From Lepidurus packardi (taxonomy: Eukaryota > Arthropoda > Branchiopoda > Notostraca > Triopsidae), in NCBI GenBank assembly GCA_023053545.1, contig JAKZAN010000006.1:10386351-10450350 (forward strand): 64,000 nt of DNA, in the 5' to 3' direction. A program made the translations under genes and the position numbers. Below are positions 30,015 to 41,936 of the stretch, piece after piece (the first letter of the stretch is position 1; every line of letters begins with the position of its first letter). Under the pieces are notes generated by a model that saw only the letters and a list, made by a program, of their open reading frames with translations, was not told the DNA's origin and did no database searches.

Positions 30015-31233
30015 TCACTGACCGCAAATAGTGGCGATCTGTGAATTGGGGGGCAGCGCACGTTTGCTTTTCAGGTTGTTAATCTCGTCCTTGAAGCTAT
30101 GATATTGTACTGCGCGAATGCAGACAATTTCCGCCATTTGGAATTCGCTGGCCTTCAACCACGTTTGATGGCGCGTTGTGGGATCTCGACATCGCTCAAC
30201 AAAGCGCAGAACGTAGGCGGCAGCCCGTAGCAGGGTCGTGAAATTCGACTTTCGTTCTACTAGTTTAACGAGAGGATTAACTTCGAGGGCTGCTACCGCA
30301 CCAGTCCAATTGGCGGCCGAGATTTCGGGGTCATCCAGTCCGCAACTTACCACTTTCCTGTCAAGGTCGATCCCGCATCCGAGGGAATTCGCTCCCACTC
30401 CCAGGGGGAACATGATGAACATGGCGCCAGCGGCCCATAAGCAGAGAGTTAGCTCTGTGCTGCGAGTTTGCATTCCTAGGAAGACTAGAGAACCCCCAAT
30501 TCCCAGTAGGGCCAAGCGGTTGACACCTCCGAACAGGATGTTAAAGGCGCTTCCAACCGTAGAATGAAGGGCCTTGGTTAGCGAGGAGAAAAACCCTCCC
30601 ACGCTGGTCAGGTCCCAATGGTCTGCTCCGGTGATGGCTGCCCTCCGTGCGTTCTTCCAGATTGTGGAAAAGGCTTCGGCCACGTTCGACCCGGGCTGGG
30701 TCCAAAGGTGGACCAAGTTCTCGACCTGGATTGAAGCCTCACCAGGGTCAACCCGAACCTCCGCTTCGAAATCGTCACCGTTGTAAACCAGGTTCGATGT
30801 GAGGACCACTCCTCTCGGTTTCAGCTTGTCTCCAGCTTCAGTTATCCTTACTGTCACGCGACAATTTTCCTCCTTGCCTTCATTCCTGACGGAGAAGACG
30901 ACTGTGTTGTGCTGGGTGCGGCTTGGTTCTTTTACCCAGCGAAACTTCTTTCCTTGGCAAAACCCCAGCGTGATTCCCTTGATCCTTAGATTCTCCAGTT
31001 GGAGCCGGCACGTCACGTGGGCAGACTCGCTCTGCGCGTAGGAGAGGTCACTTCCGTTAGAAAACCCTCGAAGCGTTTCGACTCCTTCGCGGGCCTTCTC
31101 AAAAGCTCCGCCTTGTTCCTCGGCGACGCTGTAGCGGATTGTGACCCCCGACGCCCCGCCCCAGTCAATGAACCTCTCGAGATTCCTCCATTCGCCATTG
31201 CGATAGCGCCAGGGCTCAGCCAAATCATGGATC
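30015..31233 (-). pseudogene. U3/U2 join: E(C)-NS1 start fused to BEL/Pao linker
   Basis: Same in-frame fusion as at the U2/U1 join, with no visible amino-acid difference from it. The unit border (NS1/BEL-Pao) is at 30341/30342. Confidence 0.9.
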
Positions 31234-31260
31234 TGTGGAGAATGGTTTTATGGCCTTCTT

Positions 31261-33120
31261 TTAATGGGTGTACTGAAAGGTACGAATGGACTGGTTCAGG
31301 TGATCCAGTTGAGTTCGCAGTGTTTCAATGGTTGCTCGCAAAGAAGCGTCGGAGGACGTTGGAAGGAGCGCCTCAGTGGGTGTGAGATCAGCTAGTTGGC
31401 CAGTTAAAGTTGCCTCAAAGTCTCGAATCGACTGGTTAGCACGGCGACGTTCCTCGTTGTCCTCTATGTCGTTGATCTCGGCTCCCATACGAGTTCTGGT
31501 AGTGTTCCAGGCGTCTTTTACGTGGTTGGTGATAATCTTAGCATATTCTAGAGTTTTCCCGAGTACCCGTGTCCGTTTTTCCTGGTTGAACCAGGGTGCC
31601 ACAGACTCCTTTCGATATAACATAGCGTAAAGGGTGTCAACTGCGGAGGGTCCAAGAGGCTTCAACGCCTTATACACTTCGTCAATGAAACCAAGGTCTA
31701 CTAAGTAGATTATATCTACGATTCTTGGTTCGGGAAGTGCTGTAGCCATTAGGGCTACCCTAGCCTGGTCCCTGGAGCTGTGTAAATGAGCTCTAACTCC
31801 AGCTATGTTATAAGCTGCCCAGTCAGCCTTTTCCTTTTCATCTAACGATTCCGCGTGGTATAATAGACCCAAATACGCGAATTTTGGGAAATTTGACACC
31901 TGCAGTGCTGGATGTAATGTTGCGGTCATGCCGCGAAACGGCTGGCCATGAATCATGGCCATTGCATTATCCAAGGCTGTCGCCTCTGCCTCAAAGTCAG
32001 CACTCAAAGGGGTTTGTTCATTTAGGGTTGCTGTACGTACCAACCCTGCGAACGTGAGGGTTGACAAGTGTACGTAGGAAAACACCAGTCTTAAGCCGTC
32101 AAAAACTGCTACTCCCCACGGGGTCACGCCTGGGACTACTTGAAGGGCGTCTAAGGTAATCATCGTATCTTTTGTCACCTCCAAGGAATGCACCATCTGG
32201 GAGTCTCGGCCAACTGTCATTCCCATGGCAGTTGTCACCGACCCGTCTACATCACCGGGGGCTATACCCAACGTTCCGTAAATCAAACGGAATTGTGTCA
32301 GTTCAATGATCTCTTGTCCGGCGTTTGCGGAACACGCTTTATAGCGCCCATACACCTGGGTGGTAATGGTGTTGTCCCTGGTGTACCCAGAAACAAAACA
32401 CATCATTGCCGTTTTGGCGTAGAATGCCTTAGTGAATAGTATTCTGTTGGCTACGACGGTCCCTCCCTCTGGGGCACCTCTAGATGTTTCAGCAGTTTGA
32501 TAGCTGTACTGTTGGAATAGTCGTCGGAATTCCGGGAGAACAAACGGGAATAAATGAACTAACGTGCTCAGGATTTTCTCAACCTGAGTCACGCTTGGAC
32601 ATAGCAGTAAGGCATCTAGCTGGCGGTCGTTGCAGAGGAAAAATATTGATCGTGAGTCGACCAATCCAACATTATTTCCAGGCACTAACGTTCGATTGTA
32701 ACTTTGCATTAGAGCCTCAGGGAGGACAACGGTGCAAAGATCCATTATTGGACAAATGATGCTGGCCAAAGCCGGGATTGCACGCTCTTGTTTACCAACT
32801 AAAAGAACAGCGTCAAACTCTCCATGAGCTGTGCGGGTGGGTCCACTTCTCAACCAGATCGCAAGAAGTTGTGCTGTTCCTTCGTAATCGGGAGGCACCT
32901 CTAGAACCATAGTGTCTATCCAATGTGTGGGGGGTACTACTGTCACGAGAGTCTTAAAATTATATGACCTGATGTAGGCTGACACATCACTCCAGATTTC
33001 CCAAGAAGCTGTAATGCCCCCACCAGGGGCCATCTCCACCGTCGGGTCCCCTGTTCCAGCTCTAATAACATCCTGGAAGTTCCTCAGAACTGTAAAGACT
33101 TGACCATTCGGGCTGTCCAT
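31261..33120 (-). CDS. U3: nucleoprotein-like protein
   Basis: Open 619-codon copy, same residues as U2 (GKQERA, FAGLV). It lies in the insertion 31234-33711. Confidence 0.6.
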   Translation of the reverse strand: MDSPNGQVFTVLRNFQDVIRAGTGDPTVEMAPGGGITASWEIWSDVSAYIRSYNFKTLVTVVPPTHWIDTMVLEVPPDYEGTAQLLAIWLRSGPTRTAHGEFDAVLLVGKQERAIPALASIICPIMDLCTVVLPEALMQSYNRTLVPGNNVGLVDSRSIFFLCNDRQLDALLLCPSVTQVEKILSTLVHLFPFVLPEFRRLFQQYSYQTAETSRGAPEGGTVVANRILFTKAFYAKTAMMCFVSGYTRDNTITTQVYGRYKACSANAGQEIIELTQFRLIYGTLGIAPGDVDGSVTTAMGMTVGRDSQMVHSLEVTKDTMITLDALQVVPGVTPWGVAVFDGLRLVFSYVHLSTLTFAGLVRTATLNEQTPLSADFEAEATALDNAMAMIHGQPFRGMTATLHPALQVSNFPKFAYLGLLYHAESLDEKEKADWAAYNIAGVRAHLHSSRDQARVALMATALPEPRIVDIIYLVDLGFIDEVYKALKPLGPSAVDTLYAMLYRKESVAPWFNQEKRTRVLGKTLEYAKIITNHVKDAWNTTRTRMGAEINDIEDNEERRRANQSIRDFEATLTGQLADLTPTEALLPTSSDASLRATIETLRTQLDHLNQSIRTFQYTH

Positions 33121-33197
33121 TTTGGAAGTAAGGTTGAAAGATAAAATGTTATCTTCAAAAGAAGGCGTGGGTTCAAATCCCACTTCTGACACCAAAT

Positions 33198-33711
33198 TGT
33201 AGGAAACTGTTTTGGGCGATTAAATTGTTTTGAGCGGTTGGGCGGAAGGCTGTGAGTTCTTTTTTCGCTCAACGGTAAAATACCGTACAACTTTATTCAG
33301 TATTTTCGTCGGTACAAGTCGTGTCACTAAGTCAATAATTCACTAGGTCGTCCATATGTTACAAACGTTTTAACAAGATTGAAAACTATAACTTATACTA
33401 ACTGGGCAGAGAGAAAAAGGGAGCGTAACAAATAGCGAGAGACTGAGCGCGACTTCGCGACTGCCTGGCGGGGGAGAACAAGCGTTTATATACATGTTTG
33501 GCGTGGGATCTGCTGAGTGGGCTAAATTATAAACAGAGGGAATGTTCGGATGGACCGGATGCGTGAGAAAGAAATTAGCTAGTGATCTGACGCTCGGCAT
33601 CCTGGATATGAGCTGAGAATTATAAGTCGGCGAAATATTGTCAAAATGTGGTCAGCGAAATGTGGTCTTGCTTAGTCATCGGAATTAAGTTTAAAATGAT
33701 CGTTCTCCACA
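33198..33711 (-). repeat. U3: LTR
   Basis: Copy of the 514-bp LTR, same promoter and poly(A) elements; shares GGAATTAAG near its start with U1, U2 and U6. Confidence 0.8.
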
Positions 33712-35247
33712 GATCCAATTCTTGTTGACGAGAAAAACATTGAAATCTTCTTTTTCCTGGTCCTTCGCGTTGAAGAAAAAACCTAGGAAAGAATTTTCGA
33801 AGCCGTTTCCTGAGTAAGCCCTACAGCTGTAGCCCAAGGTGCCGTATTCTCCGAGACTCACGGTTCCATCACTACTTGAGGCGTCAAAAGAGACCACGTG
33901 GGACACTTCGTCAAAAGCCAACTTCCGGGCCTTTTCGGTCGCCTCCGTGTCGTTCCCCCCGTTCAAGGTTTTCTCGAAGCTCTTGATGGAGTGATTGCTC
34001 ACGAGGACTCCATGGATGTTTAGTCTTATGGTGTACCGGGTTTTTCCCTGATCAACCGAGTACACGGCGAACTTCTTGTCGTATGGTTGCACCTTGACAC
34101 ATCCAACAACGGAGCCCTTGGCGAACAATCCACAACCGTTTCCCCAACCTCGGTCCGTGAGGGCGCGCTTGCAAGTCCACCCAGCCTCGTGCTCTTGGGG
34201 TAAAGAGGCCTCTCCTGTGCCGGGACATGCTGCTGAGAACTCGCTTTGCTCCACTTTGCAACTCAGGGCGAACTCCCGTTCAAAAGTCAAACCAGTGTAC
34301 CTGGCGGAATCCAGGGTCAAAGCAAGGGTGGGCCTTGAATCGGCCTGGAGGGTCACGCAGGTCTTCCCGTCCAAGACGACATCTATCCATGAGTTTGTTC
34401 CTGCCGACATGATCTCTCGGCTCTCAAGTTGATGACACCCGATGGAAACGGCGGTGGCAACACCGAGGTAAGTTAGTGTTGCAGCTCCAGCCACGGCGTA
34501 ACCCACGGATCCGGTTGTTAGCCATATGAGAGCACCAACGCTACCGAGGAGGATGACGTTGTTCATGGCCCATTTCTCGAGGAGGTGGGCTTGGTCTATG
34601 GTCAGGCGCGAATTCCGGAACTTCTCCATTGATCCGCCCCATGTCACCCGCTGATGGGCTGGGTGCTTGTGCAGACTGCGTTTGACGCGGTCTCGAGCAG
34701 TGCACATGTTGACCTTAAGCCGGACGTGGTTTTCTGCTCCATGGCAGTAGCAGTCCACATCGGCTGGCACCACGTCCTGCTCCAAGATGACGCAGTCGAT
34801 GGTAGTCCAGTAGTCACACCCTGACCCGGGCATTAGAACTGAGCGGCAGATGGTGTCGCCAATAGCGAAAAGACCTCTGCCGGCCGTCACTTCCTTGCCA
34901 CCGACGGTGAATTGGTTCGCCACCTGGGTGACTTCGATGGACGCTACAATGGGGATTAGAAGGAGGAGTGCAAAGCCAAGGCTTCCACCTCCTCCTCCGC
35001 GCTTTGGGCTACCCACTAAGCGCTTAATGGTGTTCAAGACACCAATCATTACGTTGATGACGCGGATCACCAACGAGTTGGGGGCTGTGGAGAGCCCCCT
35101 TAGGGTAGCAGGTTTAACAAACCCTACCCTCAAGGACGAGAGGATGTTCCCCACAACCCGTTGGGTTGGGTTTCCTCCACGTCCGGCATTTGGCATGTTT
35201 TTCGACGTGCCACGTCGCGAATTATTGTTAATTTTCGACTGCTTCAT
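33691..35247 (-). pseudogene. U3: flavivirus capsid-prM-E(N) segment
   Basis: Open copy with the same protein reading as U1, including furin-type RVKR and the alanine variant in the fusion loop. It is cut by the LTR insertion at the same codon. Confidence 0.95.
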
Positions 35248-35352
35248 AACAAAGCAATCCAACTATTCAAATGACTTCTTGCTGCAAAGCACCTTGAAAC
35301 TTGGGAGATTACTCGAAAGTTCCAAGAGGTTGACGTGTTCCAAACTGTGGTT

Positions 35353-36571
35353 TCACTGACCGCAAATAGTGGCGATCTGTGAATTGGGGGGCAGCGCACG
35401 TTTGCTTTTCAGGTTGTTAATCTCGTCCTTGAAGCTATGATATTGTACTGCGCGAATGCAGACAATTTCCGCCATTTGGAATTCGCTGGCCTTCAACCAC
35501 GTTTGATGGCGCGTTGTGGGATCTCGACATCGCTCAACAAAGCGCAGAACGTAGGCGGCAGCCCGTAGCAGGGTCGTGAAATTCGACTTTCGTTCTACTA
35601 GTTTAACGAGAGGATTAACTTCGAGGGCTGCTACCGCACCAGTCCAATTGGCGGCCGAGATTTCGGGGTCATCCAGTCCGCAACTTACCACTTTCCTGTC
35701 AAGGTCGATCCCGCATCCGAGGGAATTCGCTCCCACTCCCAGGGGGAACATGATGAACATGGCGCCAGCGGCCCATAAGCAGAGAGTTAGCTCTGTGCTG
35801 CGAGTTTGCATTCCTAGGAAGACTAGAGAACCCCCAATTCCCAGTAGGGCCAAGCGGTTGACACCTCCGAACAGGATGTTAAAGGCGCTTCCAACCGTAG
35901 AATGAAGGGCCTTGGTTAGCGAGGAGAAAAACCCTCCCACGCTGGTCAGGTCCCAATGGTCTGCTCCGGTGATGGCTGCCCTCCGTGCGTTCTTCCAGAT
36001 TGTGGAAAAGGCTTCGGCCACGTTCGACCCGGGCTGGGTCCAAAGGTGGACCAAGTTCTCGACCTGGATTGAAGCCTCACCAGGGTCAACCCGAACCTCC
36101 GCTTCGAAATCGTCACCGTTGTAAACCAGGTTCGATGTGAGGACCACTCCTCTCGGTTTCAGCTTGTCTCCAGCTTCAGTTATCCTTACTGTCACGCGAC
36201 AATTTTCCTCCTTGCCTTCATTCCTGACGGAGAAGACGACTGTGTTGTGCTGGGTGCGGCTTGGTTCTTTTACCCAGCGAAACTTCTTTCCTTGGCAAAA
36301 CCCCAGCGTGATTCCCTTGATCCTTAGATTCTCCAGTTGGAGCCGGCACGTCACGTGGGCAGACTCGCTCTGCGCGTAGGAGAGGTCACTTCCGTTAGAA
36401 AACCCTCGAAGCGTTTCGACTCCTTCGCGGGCCTTCTCAAAAGCTCCGCCTTGTTCCTCGGCGACGCTGTAGCGGATTGTGACCCCCGACGCCCCGCCCC
36501 AGTCAATGAACCTCTCGAGATTCCTCCATTCGCCATTGCGATAGCGCCAGGGCTCAGCCAAATCATGGATC
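35353..36571 (-). pseudogene. U4/U3 join: E(C)-NS1 start fused to BEL/Pao linker
   Basis: Identical in layout and, as far as I can see, in protein sequence to the U3/U2 join. Border at 35679/35680. Confidence 0.9.
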
Positions 36572-36598
36572 TGTGGAGAATGGTTTTATGGCCTTCTT

Positions 36599-38458
36599 TT
36601 AATGGGTGTACTGAAAGGTACGAATGGACTGGTTCAGGTGATCCAGTTGAGTTCGCAGTGTTTCAATGGTTGCTCGCAAAGAAGCGTCGGAGGACGTTGG
36701 AAGGAGCGCCTCAGTGGGTGTGAGATCAGCTAGTTGGCCAGTTAAAGTTGCCTCAAAGTCTCGAATCGACTGGTTAGCACGGCGACGTTCCTCGTTGTCC
36801 TCTATGTCGTTGATCTCGGCTCCCATACGAGTTCTGGTAGTGTTCCAGGCGTCTTTTACGTGGTTGGTGATAATCTTAGCATATTCTAGAGTTTTCCCGA
36901 GTACCCGTGTCCGTTTTTCCTGGTTGAACCAGGGTGCCACAGACTCCTTTCGATATAACATAGCGTAAAGGGTGTCAACTGCGGAGGGTCCAAGAGGCTT
37001 CAACGCCTTATACACTTCGTCAATGAAACCAAGGTCTACTAAGTAGATTATATCTACGATTCTTGGTTCGGGAAGTGCTGTAGCCATTAGGGCTACCCTA
37101 GCCTGGTCCCTGGAGCTGTGTAAATGAGCTCTAACTCCAGCTATGTTATAAGCTGCCCAGTCAGCCTTTTCCTTTTCATCTAACGATTCCGCGTGGTATA
37201 ATAGACCCAAATACGCGAATTTTGGGAAATTTGACACCTGCAGTGCTGGATGTAATGTTGCGGTCATGCCGCGAAACGGCTGGCCATGAATCATGGCCAT
37301 TGCATTATCCAAGGCTGTCGCCTCTGCCTCAAAGTCAGCACTCAAAGGGGTTTGTTCATTTAGGGTTGCTGTACGTACCAACCCTGCGAACGTGAGGGTT
37401 GACAAGTGTACGTAGGAAAACACCAGTCTTAAGCCGTCAAAAACTGCTACTACCCACGGGGTCACGCCTGGGACTACTTGAAGGGCGTCTAAGGTAATCA
37501 TCGTATCTTTTGTCACCTCCAAGGAATGCACCATCTGGGAGTCTCGGCCAACTGTCATTCCCATGGCAGTTGTCACCGACCCGTCTACATCACCGGGGGC
37601 TATACCCAACGTTCCGTAAATCAAACGGAATTGTGTCAGTTCAATGATCTCTTGTCCGGCGTTTGCGGAACACGCTTTATAGCGCCCATACACCTGGGTG
37701 GTAATGGTGTTGTCCCTGGTGTACCCAGAAACAAAACACATCATTGCCGTTTTGGCGTAGAATGCCTTAGTGAATAGTATTCTGTTGGCTACGACGGTCC
37801 CTCCCTCTGGGGCACCTCTAGATGTTTCAGCAGTTTGATAGCTGTACTGTTGGAATAGTCGTCGGAATTCCGGGAGAACAAACGGGAATAAATGAACTAA
37901 CGTGCTCAGGATTTTCTCAACCTGAGTCACGCTTGGACATAGCAGTAAGGCATCTAGCTGGCGGTCGTTGCAGAGGAAAAATATTGATCGTGAGTCGACC
38001 AATCCAACATTATTTCCAGGCACTAACGTTCGATTGTAACTTTGCATTAGAGCCTCAGGGAGGACAACGGTGCAAAGATCCATTATTGGACAAATGATGC
38101 TGGCCAAAGCCGGGATTGCACGCTCTTGTTTACCAACTAAAAGAACAGCGTCAAACTCTCCATGAGCTGTGCGGGTGGGTCCACTTCTCAACCAGATCGC
38201 AAGAAGTTGTGCTGTTCCTTCGTAATCGGGAGGCACCTCTAGAACCATAGTGTCTATCCAATGTGTGGGGGGTACTACTGTCACGAGAGTCTTAAAATTA
38301 TATGACCTGATGTAGGCTGACACATCACTCCAGATTTCCCAAGAAGCTGTAATGCCCCCACCAGGGGCCATCTCCACCGTCGGGTCCCCTGTTCCAGCTC
38401 TAATAACATCCTGGAAGTTCCTCAGAACTGTAAAGACTTGACCATTCGGGCTGTCCAT
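36599..38458 (-). CDS. U4: nucleoprotein-like protein
   Basis: Open copy with one private change, TPWVVAVF instead of TPWGVAVF (base change near 37452). Otherwise like U2 and U3. Confidence 0.6.
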   Translation of the reverse strand: MDSPNGQVFTVLRNFQDVIRAGTGDPTVEMAPGGGITASWEIWSDVSAYIRSYNFKTLVTVVPPTHWIDTMVLEVPPDYEGTAQLLAIWLRSGPTRTAHGEFDAVLLVGKQERAIPALASIICPIMDLCTVVLPEALMQSYNRTLVPGNNVGLVDSRSIFFLCNDRQLDALLLCPSVTQVEKILSTLVHLFPFVLPEFRRLFQQYSYQTAETSRGAPEGGTVVANRILFTKAFYAKTAMMCFVSGYTRDNTITTQVYGRYKACSANAGQEIIELTQFRLIYGTLGIAPGDVDGSVTTAMGMTVGRDSQMVHSLEVTKDTMITLDALQVVPGVTPWVVAVFDGLRLVFSYVHLSTLTFAGLVRTATLNEQTPLSADFEAEATALDNAMAMIHGQPFRGMTATLHPALQVSNFPKFAYLGLLYHAESLDEKEKADWAAYNIAGVRAHLHSSRDQARVALMATALPEPRIVDIIYLVDLGFIDEVYKALKPLGPSAVDTLYAMLYRKESVAPWFNQEKRTRVLGKTLEYAKIITNHVKDAWNTTRTRMGAEINDIEDNEERRRANQSIRDFEATLTGQLADLTPTEALLPTSSDASLRATIETLRTQLDHLNQSIRTFQYTH

Positions 38459-38535
38459 TTTGGAAGTAAGGTTGAAAGATAAAATGTTATCTTCAAAAGA
38501 AGGCGTGGGTTCAAATCCCACTTCTGACACCAAAT

Positions 38536-39049
38536 TGTAGGAAACTGTTTTGGGCGATTAAATTGTTTTGAGCGGTTGGGCGGAAGGCTGTGAGTTCTTT
38601 TTTCGCTCAACGGTAAAATACCGTACAACTTTATTCAGTATTTTCGTCGGTACAAGTCGTGTCACTAAGTCAATAATTCACTAGGTCGTCCATATGTTAC
38701 AAACGTTTTAACAAGATTGAAAACTATAACTTATACTAACTGGGCAGAGAGAAAAAGGGAGCGTAACAAATAGCGAGAGACTGAGCGCGACTTCGCGACT
38801 GCCTGGCGGGGGAGAACAAGCGTTTATATACATGTTTGGCGTGGGATCTGCTGAGTGGGCTAAATTATAAACAGAGGGAATGTTCGGATGGACCGGATGC
38901 GTGAGAAAGAAATTAGCTAGTGATCTGACGCTCGGCATCCTGGATATGAGCTGAGAATTATAAGTCGGCGAAATATTGTCAAAATGTGGTCAGCGAAATG
39001 TGGTCTTGCTTAGTCATCGGAATGAAGTTTAAAATGATCGTTCTCCACA
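38536..39049 (-). repeat. U4: LTR
   Basis: Copy of the LTR with GGAATGAAG in place of GGAATTAAG at 39019-39027, a change shared only with U5. Confidence 0.8.
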
Positions 39050-40585
39050 GATCCAATTCTTGTTGACGAGAAAAACATTGAAATCTTCTTTTTCCTGGTC
39101 CTTCGCGTTGAAGAAAAAACCTAGGAAAGAATTTTCGAAGCCGTTTCCTGAGTAAGCCCTACAGCTGTAGCCCAAGGTGCCGTATTCTCCGAGACTCACG
39201 GTTCCATCACTACTTGAGGCGTCAAAAGAGACCACGTGGGACACTTCGTCAAAAGCCAACTTCCGGGCCTTTTCGGTCGCCTCCGTGTCGTTCCCCCCGT
39301 TCAAGGTTTTCTCGAAGCTCTTGATGGAGTGATTGCTCACGAGGACTCCATGGATGTTTAGTCTTATGGTGTACCGGGTTTTTCCCTGATCAACCGAGTA
39401 CACGGCGAACTTCTTGTCGTATGGTTGCACCTTGACACATCCAACAACGGAGCCCTTGGCGAACAATCCACAACCGTTTCCCCAACCTCGGTCCGTGAGG
39501 GCGCGCTTGCAAGTCCACCCAGCCTCGTGCTCTTGGGGTAAAGAGGCCTCTCCTGTGCCGGGACATGCTGCTGAGAACTCGCTTTGCTCCACTTTGCAAC
39601 TCAGGGCGAACTCCCGTTCAAAAGTCAAACCAGTGTACCTGGCGGAATCCAGGGTCAAAGCAAGGGTGGGCCTTGAATCGGCCTGGAGGGTCACGCAGGT
39701 CTTCCCGTCCAAGACGACATCTATCCATGAGTTTGTTCCTGCCGACATGATCTCTCGGCTCTCAAGTTGATGACACCCGATGGAAACGGCGGTGGCAACA
39801 CCGAGGTAAGTTAGTGTTGCAGCTCCAGCCACGGCGTAACCCACGGATCCGGTTGTTAGCCATATGAGAGCACCAACGCTACCGAGGAGGATGACGTTGT
39901 TCATGGCCCATTTCTCGAGGAGGTGGGCTTGGTCTATGGTCAGGCGCGAATTCCGGAACTTCTCCATTGATCCGCCCCATGTCACCCGCTGATGGGCTGG
40001 GTGCTTGTGCAGACTGCGTTTGACGCGGTCTCGAGCAGTGCACATGTTGACCTTAAGCCGGACGTGGTTTTCTGCTCCATGGCAGTAGCAGTCCACATCG
40101 GCTGGCACCACGTCCTGCTCCAAGATGACGCAGTCGATGGTAGTCCAGTAGTCACACCCTGACCCGGGCATTAGAACTGAGCGGCAGATGGTGTCGCCAA
40201 TAGCGAAAAGACCTCTGCCGGCCGTCACTTCCTTGCCACCGACGGTGAATTGGTTCGCCACCTGGGTGACTTCGATGGACGCTACAATGGGGATTAGAAG
40301 GAGGAGTGCAAAGCCAAGGCTTCCACCTCCTCCTCCGCGCTTTGGGCTCCCCACTAAGCGCTTAATGGTGTTCAAGACACCAATCATTACGTTGATGACG
40401 CGGATCACCAACGAGTTGGGGGCTGTGGAGAGCCCCCTTAGGGTAGCAGGTTTAACAAACCCTACCCTCAAGGACGAGAGGATGTTCCCCACAACCCGTT
40501 GGGTTGGGTTTCCTCCACGTCCGGCATTTGGCATGTTTTTCGACGTGCCACGTCGCGAATTATTGTTAATTTTCGACTGCTTCAT
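39029..40585 (-). pseudogene. U4: flavivirus capsid-prM-E(N) segment
   Basis: Open copy, protein as in U1. It has a silent-looking base difference (plus-strand GGGCTCCCCAC near 40346) shared with U5 and U6 but not U1-U3. Confidence 0.95.
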
Positions 40586-40690
40586 AACAAAGCAATCCAA
40601 CTATTCAAATGACTTCTTGCTGCAAAGCACCTTGAAACTTGGGAGATTACTCGAAAGTTCCAAGAGGTTGACGTGTTCCAAACTGTGGTT

Positions 40691-41909
40691 TCACTGACCG
40701 CAAATAGTGGCGATCTGTGAATTGGGGGGCAGCGCACGTTTGCTTTTCAGGTTGTTAATCTCGTCCTTGAAGCTATGATATTGTACTGCGCGAATGCAGA
40801 CAATTTCCGCCATTTGGAATTCGCTGGCCTTCAACCACGTTTGATGGCGCGTTGTGGGATCTCGACATCGCTCAACAAAGCGCAGAACGTAGGCGGCAGC
40901 CCGTAGCAGGGTCGTGAAATTCGACTTTCGTTCTACTAGTTTAACGAGAGGATTAACTTCGAGGGCTGCTACCGCACCAGTCCAATTGGCGGCCGAGATT
41001 TCGGGGTCATCCAGTCCGCAACTTACCACTTTCCTGTCAAGGTCGATCCCGCATCCGAGGGAATTCGCTCCCACTCCCAGGGGGAACATGATGAACATGG
41101 CGCCAGCGGCCCATAAGCAGAGAGTTAGCTCTGTGCTGCGAGTTTGCATTCCTAGGAAGACTAGAGAACCCCCAATTCCCAGTAGGGCCAAGCGGTTGAC
41201 ACCTCCGAACAGGATGTTAAAGGCGCTTCCAACCGTAGAATGAAGGGCCTTGGTTAGCGAGGAGAAAAACCCTCCCACGCTGGTCAGGTCCCAATGGTCT
41301 GCTCCGGTGATGGCTGCCCTCCGTGCGTTCTTCCAGATTGTGGAAAAGGCTTCGGCCACGTTCGACCCGGGCTGGGTCCAAAGGTGGACCAAGTTCTCGA
41401 CCTGGATTGAAGCCTCACCAGGGTCAACCCGAACCTCCGCTTCGAAATCGTCACCGTTGTAAACCAGGTTCGATGTGAGGACCACTCCTCTCGGTTTCAG
41501 CTTGTCTCCAGCTTCAGTTATCCTTACTGTCACGCGACAATTTTCCTCCTTGCCTTCATTCCTGACGGAGAAGACGACTGTGTTGTGCTGGGTGCGGCTT
41601 GGTTCTTTTACCCAGCGAAACTTCTTTCCTTGGCAAAACCCCAGCGTGATTCCCTTGATCCTTAGATTCTCCAGTTGGAGCCGGCACGTCACGTGGGCAG
41701 ACTCGCTCTGCGCGTAGGAGAGGTCACTTCCGTTAGAAAACCCTCGAAGCGTTTCGACTCCTTCGAGGGCCTTCTCAAAAGCTCCGCCTTGTTCCTCGGC
41801 GACGCTGTAGCGGATTGTGACCCCCGACGCCCCGCCCCAGTCAATGAACCTCTCGAGATTCCTCCATTCGCCATTGCGATAGCGCCAGGGCTCAGCCAAA
41901 TCATGGATC
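40691..41909 (-). pseudogene. U5/U4 join: E(C)-NS1 start fused to BEL/Pao linker
   Basis: Open fusion frame with KALEGVETL instead of KAREGVETL, a variant shared with U6 only. Border at 41017/41018. Confidence 0.9.
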
Positions 41910-41936
41910 TGTGGAGAATGGTTTTATGGCCTTCTT